The notes below the pieces were generated by a model. The model was not told the origin of the DNA. It saw only the letters and a program-made list of their open reading frames with translations, and searched no databases. From Aquificota bacterium (lineage in GTDB: Bacteria > Aquificota > Aquificia > Aquificales > Hydrogenothermaceae), in the NCBI GenBank assembly GCA_013153795.1, contig JAADDV010000084.1, positions 1 through 5,437 on the forward strand: a stretch of 5,437 bases of DNA, in the 5' to 3' direction. A program made the translations under genes and the position numbers. Numbering within the stretch: position 1 is the first letter of the stretch; each line of letters begins with the position of its first letter. Shown here piece after piece: positions 1 through 5,437 of this stretch.

Positions 1-396
1 GCTAGTAAAAAATTAGTTGAGGATCTAATTAGAAATGGATTTCCTACAAAAAATAAATCTTTAACTGCGTATGTACCAAAATTTGAAGACAAAAAACTCA
101 TTCAAGGCTTTTTATTAGGTATATTTGATGCCGATGGATCCGCTTTTACTTCAGAAAAAGGTAAAACTTTTTATATATCTGTTTGTGGAACTCTTAATAT
201 TTGTAAAGAATTTGCAAGATTTTTTAGTTATGAAGAGAAATACATAAAGAAAATAAAAAACAAAAATCTCTATGAATTTAAAGTCGGAAGGCAAAAAATT
301 ATAGAAGTAGAAAAATTTTACAAGCGTCTCTATTCCCAAGCACCAGTTTTTTTAGAAAGAAAGAAAAAAGTATTTGAATTCTTTTTATGTAAATAA
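1..396 (+). CDS. LAGLIDADG homing endonuclease, free-standing, 5'-truncated by window edge
   Basis: Frame 1 is open from the first base to TAA at 394-396, giving the last 131 residues of a protein whose start lies outside the window. Residues 37-46 (FLLGIFDADG) are a LAGLIDADG motif with Asp45 at the catalytic position. A preceding segment with KSLTAYVPKF and the trailing pattern LYSQAPVFLERKKKVF resemble the C-terminal half of single-chain LAGLIDADG endonucleases (LAGLIDADG_3-like, from memory). Such enzymes cut long asymmetric DNA sites and promote spread of their own gene or host intron. The C-terminus is Cys-Lys with no intein block G (His-Asn plus Cys/Ser/Thr), so this is not an intein end. 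It stops 20 bases before nrdA on the same strand and may be co-transcribed with it. Hand-counted G+C over bases 1-360 is about 27%, below the nrdA extein samples. Alternative: an endonuclease-derived DNA-binding protein without cleavage activity. Confidence 0.8.
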   Translation, partial: ASKKLVEDLIRNGFPTKNKSLTAYVPKFEDKKLIQGFLLGIFDADGSAFTSEKGKTFYISVCGTLNICKEFARFFSYEEKYIKKIKNKNLYEFKVGRQKIIEVEKFYKRLYSQAPVFLERKKKVFEFFLCK

Positions 397-402
397 AGAT
401 CC

Positions 403-409
403 AAGGAGG
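403..409 (+). promoter_or_regulatory. Ribosome binding site of nrdA
   Basis: AAGGAGG is a full match to the anti-Shine-Dalgarno consensus, seven bases before the ATG at 417. It fixes that ATG as the start of nrdA, and the ATP-cone motif begins within five residues of it. The 20 bases between the upstream stop codon and this ATG are too short to hold a promoter, so the nrdA promoter must lie within or upstream of the endonuclease gene. Confidence 0.9.
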
Positions 410-416
410 CTTTTCC

Positions 417-1052
417 ATGCAGAGGATCGTTATCAAAAGAGATGGAACTGAAGAAAAGTTTCAAATGAAAAAACTTATAAATGCCATATTTGCCCTATTA
501 GAAGGAATGGACATACCAGATGATTATGAAATAGTTTTTAGAATAGCAAAAGAACTTGATTTAAAAATACCAGAAAGAGTAACAACACAGGAACTTGACA
601 CCCTTGTATTAAAAGCAATAGAGCAACTTATCCCAAAACACTATATATATGACACCCTTGCAGCAAGACAGCTTTTAAAACTTATAAACAGAGAAATAGA
701 CAAAAGATTTTCCTCTTTCCAAGATGCAGTTAGGTTTGGAGTAGAACAGGGATTATATAAAAAAGAGCTTTTAAACTTTAATTTAGACAAGCTTGAGGAA
801 GCTATTGTATACCAGAGAGATAGAAACCTAGATTACTTTGGACTGACAACCCTTAGAGATAGATATTTCACAAGAGACAGAGAAGGAAACATAATAGAAA
901 AGCCTCAGTGGTTCTTTATGAGAGTTGCAATGGGAATAGGAAACAATGAAGAAGAAGTAATAAAAATCTATGATAAAATCTCAAAACTTGAGTACCTCCA
1001 CTCAACCCCAACCCTTTACAACTCAGGAACTACAACAAACCAGTATTCAAGT
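417..1052 (+). other. N-extein of NrdA: ATP cone and N-terminal R1 domain
   Basis: Residues 1-212. The first ~95 residues form an ATP cone, recognised by IVIKRDGTEEKF at 4-15 and a following helical region with TTQELDTLVLKAIEQL. In this family the cone binds ATP (active) or dATP (inactive oligomer). Residues about 105-205 match the R1 all-alpha N-terminal domain, ending with HSTPTLYNSGTTTNQYSS, which leads in other NrdA proteins directly into the redox cysteine. The last residue before intein 1 is Ser212. Confidence 0.9.
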
Positions 1053-4000
1053 TGTTTCCCTGCAGGTACACCTGTTATCACAAAAGATGGCATAAAAAAT
1101 ATAGAAGAAATCCAGGTAGGAGATATTGTTCTTACAGCAGAAGGAAACTACAGAGTTGTGTCTGGCCTGTTTAATAGAAAATACCAGAGAGAGTTATATA
1201 AAATAAAGGTCTGGGGACTATGGGGAAGCAGTGAAACAGTTAGAGCAACAGATGACCATAGATTTTTAGTTCTAAAAAAAGAAGATGCAGAGTGTAGTAG
1301 AAAATTTGTAAAAGTATGCCCCCCTTACCAGAATACAGAAAAATGCCAACCTGTTGAAAGAGAATATGCAAGTACATGCACTTTAGTAGAAGAAAACCTT
1401 TTAGAAAATCTAACCTGGATAGAAGCTAAAGATTTAAAAGCAGGGGACTATATCGTTATTCCTTATCCTAAGGAAATTCATAGTAAAAAAGAATTGTGTT
1501 TACTGGATTATATAAGCAATCCTTATCTAATAGAAAAAAAGGGATATATATACAAACTAAACCATGATAAACAAAACAGAAGTGGAACACACAATAATCA
1601 GATAAACAAAGTAAAAAGTCGTGTAAAACTTGATTATGATTTTATGAGATTTTTAGGCTATTATCTGGCAGAAGGATATATTAATAAATTTGGAAATAAA
1701 CTGTCTCTTGTGTTTACATTTGGCAAAAAAGACAAAGAATTTATCGAAGATGTAATAAACCTTTCTAAAAAACTCTTTGATATCATTCCTACAATAAAAG
1801 AAAACAATGATAACTCTGTAAGAATAACTATAAACAGCACATATATTGCCCAGTTTATAAAAAATCTTGTTGGAACAGGATATAACAAAAAAATACTTCC
1901 TTCTGAAATCCTTCTTGCAGAACATGAAGCACAAAAAGGTTTAATCGTTGGAATATTTAGAGGAGATGCTACTGCAGTATCAGATGGATACAGACTCACA
2001 ATATCAAACCAAGCATTAGCTTATCAAATTTTCCACATTTTACTAAGAATTGGTAGCTTGCCAAGAATTTCTAAAGCCTTCAAAAATCACTTAGCAAAAG
2101 AACAACCATACTCTATCTATATCTCAATAAACGACAGTAAAGAGCTTATAGAACTTATAAACAAAAACACACATAAAATAACAGCAAAACCAGATAAGAA
2201 AAAAATAAACACTTACAGATTCTGGTATAACGGTTATGCATTCTATAAGATAGACAAAGTAGAAAAAGAGTGTTTTGATGGCATTGTTTATGATTTTGAA
2301 GTAAAAGAAGACCACAGTTTCAGTGCAAATCTTATAGCAGCCCACAACTGTTACGTGAATGTTATAGAAGACTCACTTGAATCTATAATGGACAAAGCAA
2401 AAGAAACAGCATTTTTAGCAAAATATGCAGGAGGAGTAGGGACTGATATAACTAGACTTAGAGCAACAGGTTCAAAAATCCACTCTCTAAATGCAAAATC
2501 CTCTGGACCTATACCATTCATAAAAATATTTGACACTATAGTAAATGCTATACAGCAGGGAGGAAGAAGAAGAAGCTCTCAGGTTATGTATATGCAGCCA
2601 TGGCACGTTGATATAGATTCTTTCTTAGACCTGAGAGAGACAACAGGAAATCCTTACTTTAGAACCCCTTCATTAAATACAGCCCTTTGGATGCCAGATG
2701 AAATGATGAGAAGAATAAAAGAAGGAGAGCCTCTATATTTCTTTGACCCAGCAGAATGTCCAGAGCTTATAGAAAGCTGGGGAGAAGAATTTAAGAAAAA
2801 ATATGAAGAATGCATAAAAAAAGCAGAAGAAGGAAAACTAAAAATATGGAAAAAAGAAGAAGACAGTAAAGGATGGTTCAACAGATATCTGTTTAAACTT
2901 GCAAAAACTGGTCATCCATGGCTATGCTTTAAGGATAGGCATAATGAAAAAAATGTATGCCCAGAATATAGTGTAATAAATTCTTCAAATCTTTGTGTAA
3001 CTGGAGATACAAGGCTTGCAACCCAGTGGGGACTTGTAAAGGCAGAAGACCTTTACAAAATGGGAGAAGCTATTATTGCTACATACGACAAAAGAACAGA
3101 CGGAAACTGGAAAGAATACGGAGTAGACACAGCTCAGTGTCTAAAGATGTTCAAAACAAAAGAAAATGCAGACGTATATGAAGTAATAACTAAAGAAGGC
3201 TATCGCATAAAAGCTACAGACTGGCATGAGTTCTACAGAGCAGTTCCCACTGATAAACAAAACTACAAAATAGAAAAAGTAAAACTATCTGACCTAAAAG
3301 AAGGAGACAAGCTTCTTATTCAATCAGGAGAAGGACAGTTTGGAACAGAAGGATACTATGAACTTGGTTTAATAACAGGTCTACTAACAGGAGACGGCAC
3401 ACTTGCAAAAAAAAATGGCTACAAAGTAGCTTACATAGACCTATATAACGATGAAATCTCTTTATCAGAAAAAGTTCTACAAGCTATAGAAACAGATTAC
3501 AGTGATGTTAACCCTAGACAAGATGGAAAAACTTACACAAACACACTTCCAAAAGTATTTAATCACACAGCAAACAGCAAAAAAATAAGATTTTCAAACT
3601 CACGAGTAGCAAGAATACTAGAAGAAAAGTACAACTTTACTAAAGAAAACAAACTTTCTGTTCCAGAATTTGTATTTAAAGGAAGCAAAGAAACGGTAAT
3701 AGGATATTTGCAAGGATTATTCACAGCAGACGCAACAGTTAATGTGATTAGAAATGAAAGAATACCTACATTTTCAATCCAGCTTGCAAGTAAAAGCAAA
3801 AAGCTACTGGAAGACGTTCAAATCCTTTTAGCAAACTTTGGTATCAAATCTTCAATAAGCAAAATGAGAGATGAAGAAAAAGGACACTTTACATACATAG
3901 ACAAACAAAGAAACAAAAAGGTTTACAATGCGAAACCTTTATACAGACTGCTAATAAATGGGAATAATGCTATATCTTTTGTTGAAAAGATAGGCTTTTT

Positions 4001-5315
4001 AGGAAAAAAACAAGAAAAAGCTCTTAAAGTTCTAGAAGAAAGAGAAAAATTAGGATATTCAAGATACAGCAGAAAGCAAGAACACTTCTTTGCAACTATA
4101 AAAGAAATCAGATATGTAGGAAAAGAAGATGTTTACGATACAACACAGCTCTACAACCATTCCCTTATCTTCAACGGTATAGTAACAGGAAACTGCACAG
4201 AAATATCAATTCCTAACTCTGCAGAGTCTACAGCTGTATGCACCCTTGCATCTATAAACCTTGCAAGACATGTAAGAAGAGATAAAACAGATATAAACTG
4301 GGATAAACTTAAAGACACAATAGAAACAATGGTAGTAGCTCTAGACAATATCCTTGACAAGAACTTCTATCCATCAGAAGAATCCCGTAAAAACACTATG
4401 GATTTAAGGCCTATAGGAATAGGACTTATGGGATTTGCAGAAACTCTTATAGAACTTGGTATACCTTACGACAGTGATGAAGCTGTAGCCTTTGCAGAAA
4501 AAGTTGCAAAATTCATGAGAGACGTTGCCTATAAAAAATCTGAAGAGCTAGCCAAGGAAAAAGGAGCATTTCCACATTATGAAGAAATGAAGAAAAAAGG
4601 AAAACCATATCCATATCCACCAAGAAGAAACGCAGTGCTTCTGGCAATAGCGCCAACAGCATCAATCTCTATAATTGCAGGAACAACATCTTCCATAGAC
4701 AGTTATTTCTCAAATGTATACTCAAGAGATACCCTTTCAGGAAAGTTTATTGTTGTAAACAAACAGCTTATGAAAAAACTTGAAGAGCTAGACCTTTGGT
4801 CAGAAGAAATGTCAGAAAAAATAAAAGCAGACGGCGGTTCTATCCAGTATATCCCTGAGCTTGAAGGAAAAATCAAAAAAGAGCTTTTCAAAGGAGCATA
4901 CGAGATACATCCAAAAAGACAGATAGATATAGCAGCAGCATTCCAAAAATACATAGACCAGGCAGTTTCTAAATCTATCTATATCGAAGAAGACCTTAGA
5001 GGAAACATGTTTGATATTTACATGTATGCGTGGGAAAAAGGACTTAAATCTACATACTACTGCTTCATAGACAAAACAGTAAAAGGAGAAAAATATACCC
5101 AGGAAGTAAACAAGAGAGGAACAAGAAGAGGTTTTGGTCTAAGAAAAGCTAAACAAAACCAGCAACCAGTAAACAAAGAAGAAGATTTAGAAAAACTTGA
5201 AAAAATGGCACGAGAAAAATACGGAGATGAAATTGTAGATAAAGTGAAGTCTGGAAATATAGATGCTTGTCCTACAGACCCTCTATTAAATAAAATCTGT
5301 CCAAGCTGTGAATAA
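417..5315 (+). CDS. nrdA: Ribonucleoside-diphosphate reductase alpha subunit (class I) precursor with two inteins
   Basis: Large (R1) subunit of class I ribonucleotide reductase, which reduces ribonucleoside diphosphates to deoxyribonucleotides in the cytoplasm. It works with a radical-generating beta subunit (NrdB), not present here. The 1632-residue precursor has an ATP cone (about 1-95), an R1 N-terminal domain (about 105-205) and the ten-stranded barrel from about 206 onward, interrupted by inteins at 213-644 and 860-1259. Spliced length is 212+215+373 = 800 residues, normal for the family. By alignment from memory to E. coli NrdA: Cys645 = Cys225, Asn858 = Asn437, Cys1260 = Cys439, Glu1262 = Glu441, Cys1275 = Cys462, Tyr1547-Tyr1548 = Tyr730-Tyr731. 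The C-terminal CPSC (1628-1631) is the mobile redox cysteine pair. No frameshift or missing catalytic residue is seen. The intact ATP cone implies ATP/dATP control of overall activity. The start is set by the AAGGAGG at 403-409. Confidence 0.97.
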   Translation: MQRIVIKRDGTEEKFQMKKLINAIFALLEGMDIPDDYEIVFRIAKELDLKIPERVTTQELDTLVLKAIEQLIPKHYIYDTLAARQLLKLINREIDKRFSSFQDAVRFGVEQGLYKKELLNFNLDKLEEAIVYQRDRNLDYFGLTTLRDRYFTRDREGNIIEKPQWFFMRVAMGIGNNEEEVIKIYDKISKLEYLHSTPTLYNSGTTTNQYSSCFPAGTPVITKDGIKNIEEIQVGDIVLTAEGNYRVVSGLFNRKYQRELYKIKVWGLWGSSETVRATDDHRFLVLKKEDAECSRKFVKVCPPYQNTEKCQPVEREYASTCTLVEENLLENLTWIEAKDLKAGDYIVIPYPKEIHSKKELCLLDYISNPYLIEKKGYIYKLNHDKQNRSGTHNNQINKVKSRVKLDYDFMRFLGYYLAEGYINKFGNKLSLVFTFGKKDKEFIEDVINLSKKLFDIIPTIKENNDNSVRITINSTYIAQFIKNLVGTGYNKKILPSEILLAEHEAQKGLIVGIFRGDATAVSDGYRLTISNQALAYQIFHILLRIGSLPRISKAFKNHLAKEQPYSIYISINDSKELIELINKNTHKITAKPDKKKINTYRFWYNGYAFYKIDKVEKECFDGIVYDFEVKEDHSFSANLIAAHNCYVNVIEDSLESIMDKAKETAFLAKYAGGVGTDITRLRATGSKIHSLNAKSSGPIPFIKIFDTIVNAIQQGGRRRSSQVMYMQPWHVDIDSFLDLRETTGNPYFRTPSLNTALWMPDEMMRRIKEGEPLYFFDPAECPELIESWGEEFKKKYEECIKKAEEGKLKIWKKEEDSKGWFNRYLFKLAKTGHPWLCFKDRHNEKNVCPEYSVINSSNLCVTGDTRLATQWGLVKAEDLYKMGEAIIATYDKRTDGNWKEYGVDTAQCLKMFKTKENADVYEVITKEGYRIKATDWHEFYRAVPTDKQNYKIEKVKLSDLKEGDKLLIQSGEGQFGTEGYYELGLITGLLTGDGTLAKKNGYKVAYIDLYNDEISLSEKVLQAIETDYSDVNPRQDGKTYTNTLPKVFNHTANSKKIRFSNSRVARILEEKYNFTKENKLSVPEFVFKGSKETVIGYLQGLFTADATVNVIRNERIPTFSIQLASKSKKLLEDVQILLANFGIKSSISKMRDEEKGHFTYIDKQRNKKVYNAKPLYRLLINGNNAISFVEKIGFLGKKQEKALKVLEEREKLGYSRYSRKQEHFFATIKEIRYVGKEDVYDTTQLYNHSLIFNGIVTGNCTEISIPNSAESTAVCTLASINLARHVRRDKTDINWDKLKDTIETMVVALDNILDKNFYPSEESRKNTMDLRPIGIGLMGFAETLIELGIPYDSDEAVAFAEKVAKFMRDVAYKKSEELAKEKGAFPHYEEMKKKGKPYPYPPRRNAVLLAIAPTASISIIAGTTSSIDSYFSNVYSRDTLSGKFIVVNKQLMKKLEELDLWSEEMSEKIKADGGSIQYIPELEGKIKKELFKGAYEIHPKRQIDIAAAFQKYIDQAVSKSIYIEEDLRGNMFDIYMYAWEKGLKSTYYCFIDKTVKGEKYTQEVNKRGTRRGFGLRKAKQNQQPVNKEEDLEKLEKMAREKYGDEIVDKVKSGNIDACPTDPLLNKICPSCE
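1053..2348 (+). mobile_element. Intein 1 of NrdA (432 aa) with LAGLIDADG endonuclease, inserted before redox Cys225 equivalent
   Basis: In-frame protein-splicing element, residues 213-644. Block A is CFPAGTPVIT from Cys213. Block B has TxxH as Thr278-Asp-Asp-His281. Block F is VYDFEVKEDHSF (624-635) with Asp626 and His633. Block G is NLIAAHN ending at His643-Asn644, followed by Cys645 of the C-extein. All class 1 splicing residues are present, so autocatalytic excision is expected. The homing-endonuclease domain (about 405-600) has LAGLIDADG motif 1 at 412-420 (FLGYYLAEG, acidic Glu419) and motif 2 at 509-518 (LIVGIFRGDA, Asp517), so DNA cleavage may be retained. A four-cysteine stretch (Cys293, 301, 310, 321) sits just after block B. 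G+C counted over 1681-1920 is about 27.5%, against about 35% in extein samples (541-720 and 4201-4380), which suggests separate ancestry or relaxed drift of the endonuclease part. Confidence 0.96.
1293..1379 (+). other. Four-cysteine insertion in intein 1, possible metal or redox site
   Basis: Four cysteines, Cys293, Cys301, Cys310 and Cys321, lie within 29 residues with spacing C-x7-C-x8-C-x10-C, between splicing block B and the next splicing-domain strand (AGDYIVIPY, 342-350). Splicing needs only Cys213 and the +1 Cys, so these are extra. The arrangement could bind a metal ion or form disulfides, but the spacing matches no zinc-finger consensus I can name. The function is inference only. 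Confidence 0.4.
2349..2993 (+). other. Middle extein of NrdA: barrel start, redox Cys and allosteric region
   Basis: Residues 645-859. It begins with Cys645, which becomes residue 213 of the mature enzyme and matches E. coli Cys225, one of the pair oxidised to a disulfide in each turnover. It continues with the highly conserved YVNVIEDSLESIMD, AKYAGGVGTD and GGRRRSSQVMYMQPWHVDI segments of the R1 barrel. The stretch 786-820 is Lys/Glu-rich, as is common between the barrel strands in bacterial NrdA. It ends with SSNL, where Asn858 matches catalytic Asn437. Confidence 0.9.
2994..4193 (+). mobile_element. Intein 2 of NrdA (400 aa) with LAGLIDADG endonuclease, inserted before radical Cys439 equivalent
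   Basis: In-frame protein-splicing element, residues 860-1259. Block A is CVTGDTRLAT from Cys860. Block B has Thr934-Asp-Trp-His937 (TxxH). Block F is VYDTTQLYNHSL (1239-1250) with Asp1241 and His1248. Block G is FNGIVTGN, ending in Asn1259 and followed by Cys1260. The penultimate residue is Gly1258 instead of the usual His; a minority of active inteins lack this His, often relying on other groups to assist Asn cyclisation. The endonuclease domain has LAGLIDADG motif 1 at 983-994 (LGLITGLLTGDG, Asp993) and motif 2 at 1095-1106 (IGYLQGLFTADA, Asp1105), so both acidic residues are kept. G+C counted over 3421-3660 is about 31%, closer to the exteins than intein 1 is. It shows no evident sequence similarity to intein 1 beyond the family blocks. 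Confidence 0.95.
4194..5315 (+). other. C-extein of NrdA: radical Cys, radical-transfer Tyr pair and C-terminal CxxC
   Basis: Residues 1260-1632. Cys1260 (mature residue 428) is the thiyl-radical cysteine that abstracts the substrate 3'-hydrogen. Glu1262 is the E. coli Glu441 equivalent, and Cys1275 pairs with mature Cys213 as reductant. NAVLLAIAPTASISIIAGTT (1404-1423) is the conserved phosphate-binding region near the active site. Tyr1547-Tyr1548 are the radical-transfer pair from the beta subunit. A charged flexible tail ends in CPSC (1628-1631), which reduces the active-site disulfide and is itself reduced by thioredoxin or glutaredoxin in this family. Confidence 0.92.
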
Positions 5316-5345
5316 AAAAAGGGGCTTGAAAGCCCCTTTTTTTTT
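5314..5345. terminator. Bidirectional intrinsic terminator between convergent genes
   Basis: A GGGGCT/AGCCCC stem (5321-5326 with 5331-5336) closed by a TGAA loop is flanked by seven A on the left (5314-5320) and nine T on the right (5337-5345). On the plus strand it starts at the nrdA stop codon and gives a hairpin followed by a U-tract. On the minus strand the same hairpin is followed by the complement of the A-tract, so it can also end the convergent gene. The A and T tracts could extend the stem by further A-U pairs. Confidence 0.93.
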
Positions 5346-5437
5346 ATTTTTTCTCCTCAGGTTTTGCTTCGTCTGTTTCTGGTGCAGGTTTTTTAATCTC
5401 AACAGGTGAGATTTTAACAAAATTGTTTATTTCATCT
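5344..5437 (-). CDS. C-terminal tail of an unidentified convergent protein (partial)
   Basis: Read on the minus strand, one frame is open from the window edge to TAA at 5346-5344, giving 30 codons that begin DEINNFVKISPVEI and end KPEEKK. The tail is rich in Lys, Glu and Pro, typical of a disordered C-terminus, and the hairpin at 5314-5345 follows directly as its terminator. Both other minus-strand frames hit early stop codons. The residues seen do not identify a family; acidic-basic Pro-rich tails occur on many membrane and translocase subunits as well as cytosolic proteins, so no function is proposed. Confidence 0.65.
   Translation of the reverse strand, partial: DEINNFVKISPVEIKKPAPETDEAKPEEKK

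Noticed and set aside
1..396. Upstream ORF as the C-terminal end of another intein-containing gene
   Set aside because: The frame ends in Cys-Lys-stop, with no His-Asn or equivalent block G and no C-extein, so it cannot be the tail of a cis-splicing intein.
397..416. A separate promoter for nrdA in the intergenic gap
   Set aside because: The gap is only 20 bases and is largely filled by the Shine-Dalgarno. No -35/-10 pair can fit, so any dedicated promoter would have to lie inside the upstream gene, where the A+T-rich background makes a call unreliable.
1653..1999. Overlapping minus-strand open frames of 93 and 112 codons inside intein 1
   Set aside because: They are antisense shadows of the endonuclease domain, with Phe/Ile/Ser-rich translations, no credible ribosome binding site seen and no recognisable family.
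1053..2348. Group I or group II intron instead of intein 1
   Set aside because: The reading frame runs through without stops, and blocks A, B, F and G plus both junction cysteines are in place, which is diagnostic of protein splicing. The same holds for 2994-4193.
2993..3181. Plus-strand 62-codon open frame at the start of intein 2
   Set aside because: It is an out-of-frame shadow of the intein splicing domain. The nrdA frame there encodes recognisable intein blocks, so this one is not independent.
2124..4954. Remaining minus-strand open frames within nrdA (2124-2345, 2351-2536, 2654-2881, 3563-3799, 4151-4360, 4703-4954)
   Set aside because: All lie opposite strongly conserved NrdA or intein coding sequence and give low-complexity Phe/Ser/Ile-rich products without family features.

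Overview
The window is almost entirely one gene: a class I ribonucleotide reductase large subunit (nrdA type) carrying two in-frame inteins. It is flanked by the 3' part of a free-standing LAGLIDADG homing endonuclease gene upstream and by the last 30 codons of a convergent gene downstream. Base composition is A+T-rich. Codon use strongly favours AGA for Arg and ATA for Ile, and the proteins are rich in Lys, Glu and Ile. Together with the ATP-cone NrdA ending in Cys-Pro-Ser-Cys-Glu, this suggests a thermophilic bacterium, possibly Aquificota (a Persephonella or Sulfurihydrogenibium relative). That placement is inference from style, not proof.

Layout: 1-396 (+), C-terminal 131 residues of a LAGLIDADG endonuclease, 5' end outside the window. 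397-416, a 20-base gap holding a consensus Shine-Dalgarno. 417-5315 (+), a 1632-residue precursor made of N-extein (417-1052), intein 1 (1053-2348, 432 aa), middle extein (2349-2993), intein 2 (2994-4193, 400 aa) and C-extein (4194-5315). 5314-5345, a strong hairpin that can terminate transcription from both sides. 5344-5437 (-), the Pro/Glu/Lys-rich tail of a convergent gene.

Removing both inteins gives an 800-residue NrdA, a normal length, with the expected catalytic residues. Each intein lies immediately before a catalytic cysteine: intein 1 before the equivalent of E. coli Cys225 (redox cysteine), intein 2 before the equivalent of Cys439 (thiyl-radical cysteine). The same two cysteines therefore serve first as the +1 nucleophile for protein splicing and then as active-site residues, so the enzyme cannot work until both inteins have left. 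Both inteins keep two-motif LAGLIDADG endonuclease domains with acidic residues in place. With the upstream endonuclease, three homing-endonuclease-type sequences sit on about 4.2 kb around one essential gene. Points worth a second look are a four-cysteine insertion in intein 1, a glycine in place of the usual penultimate histidine in intein 2, and the endonuclease gene immediately upstream of nrdA.
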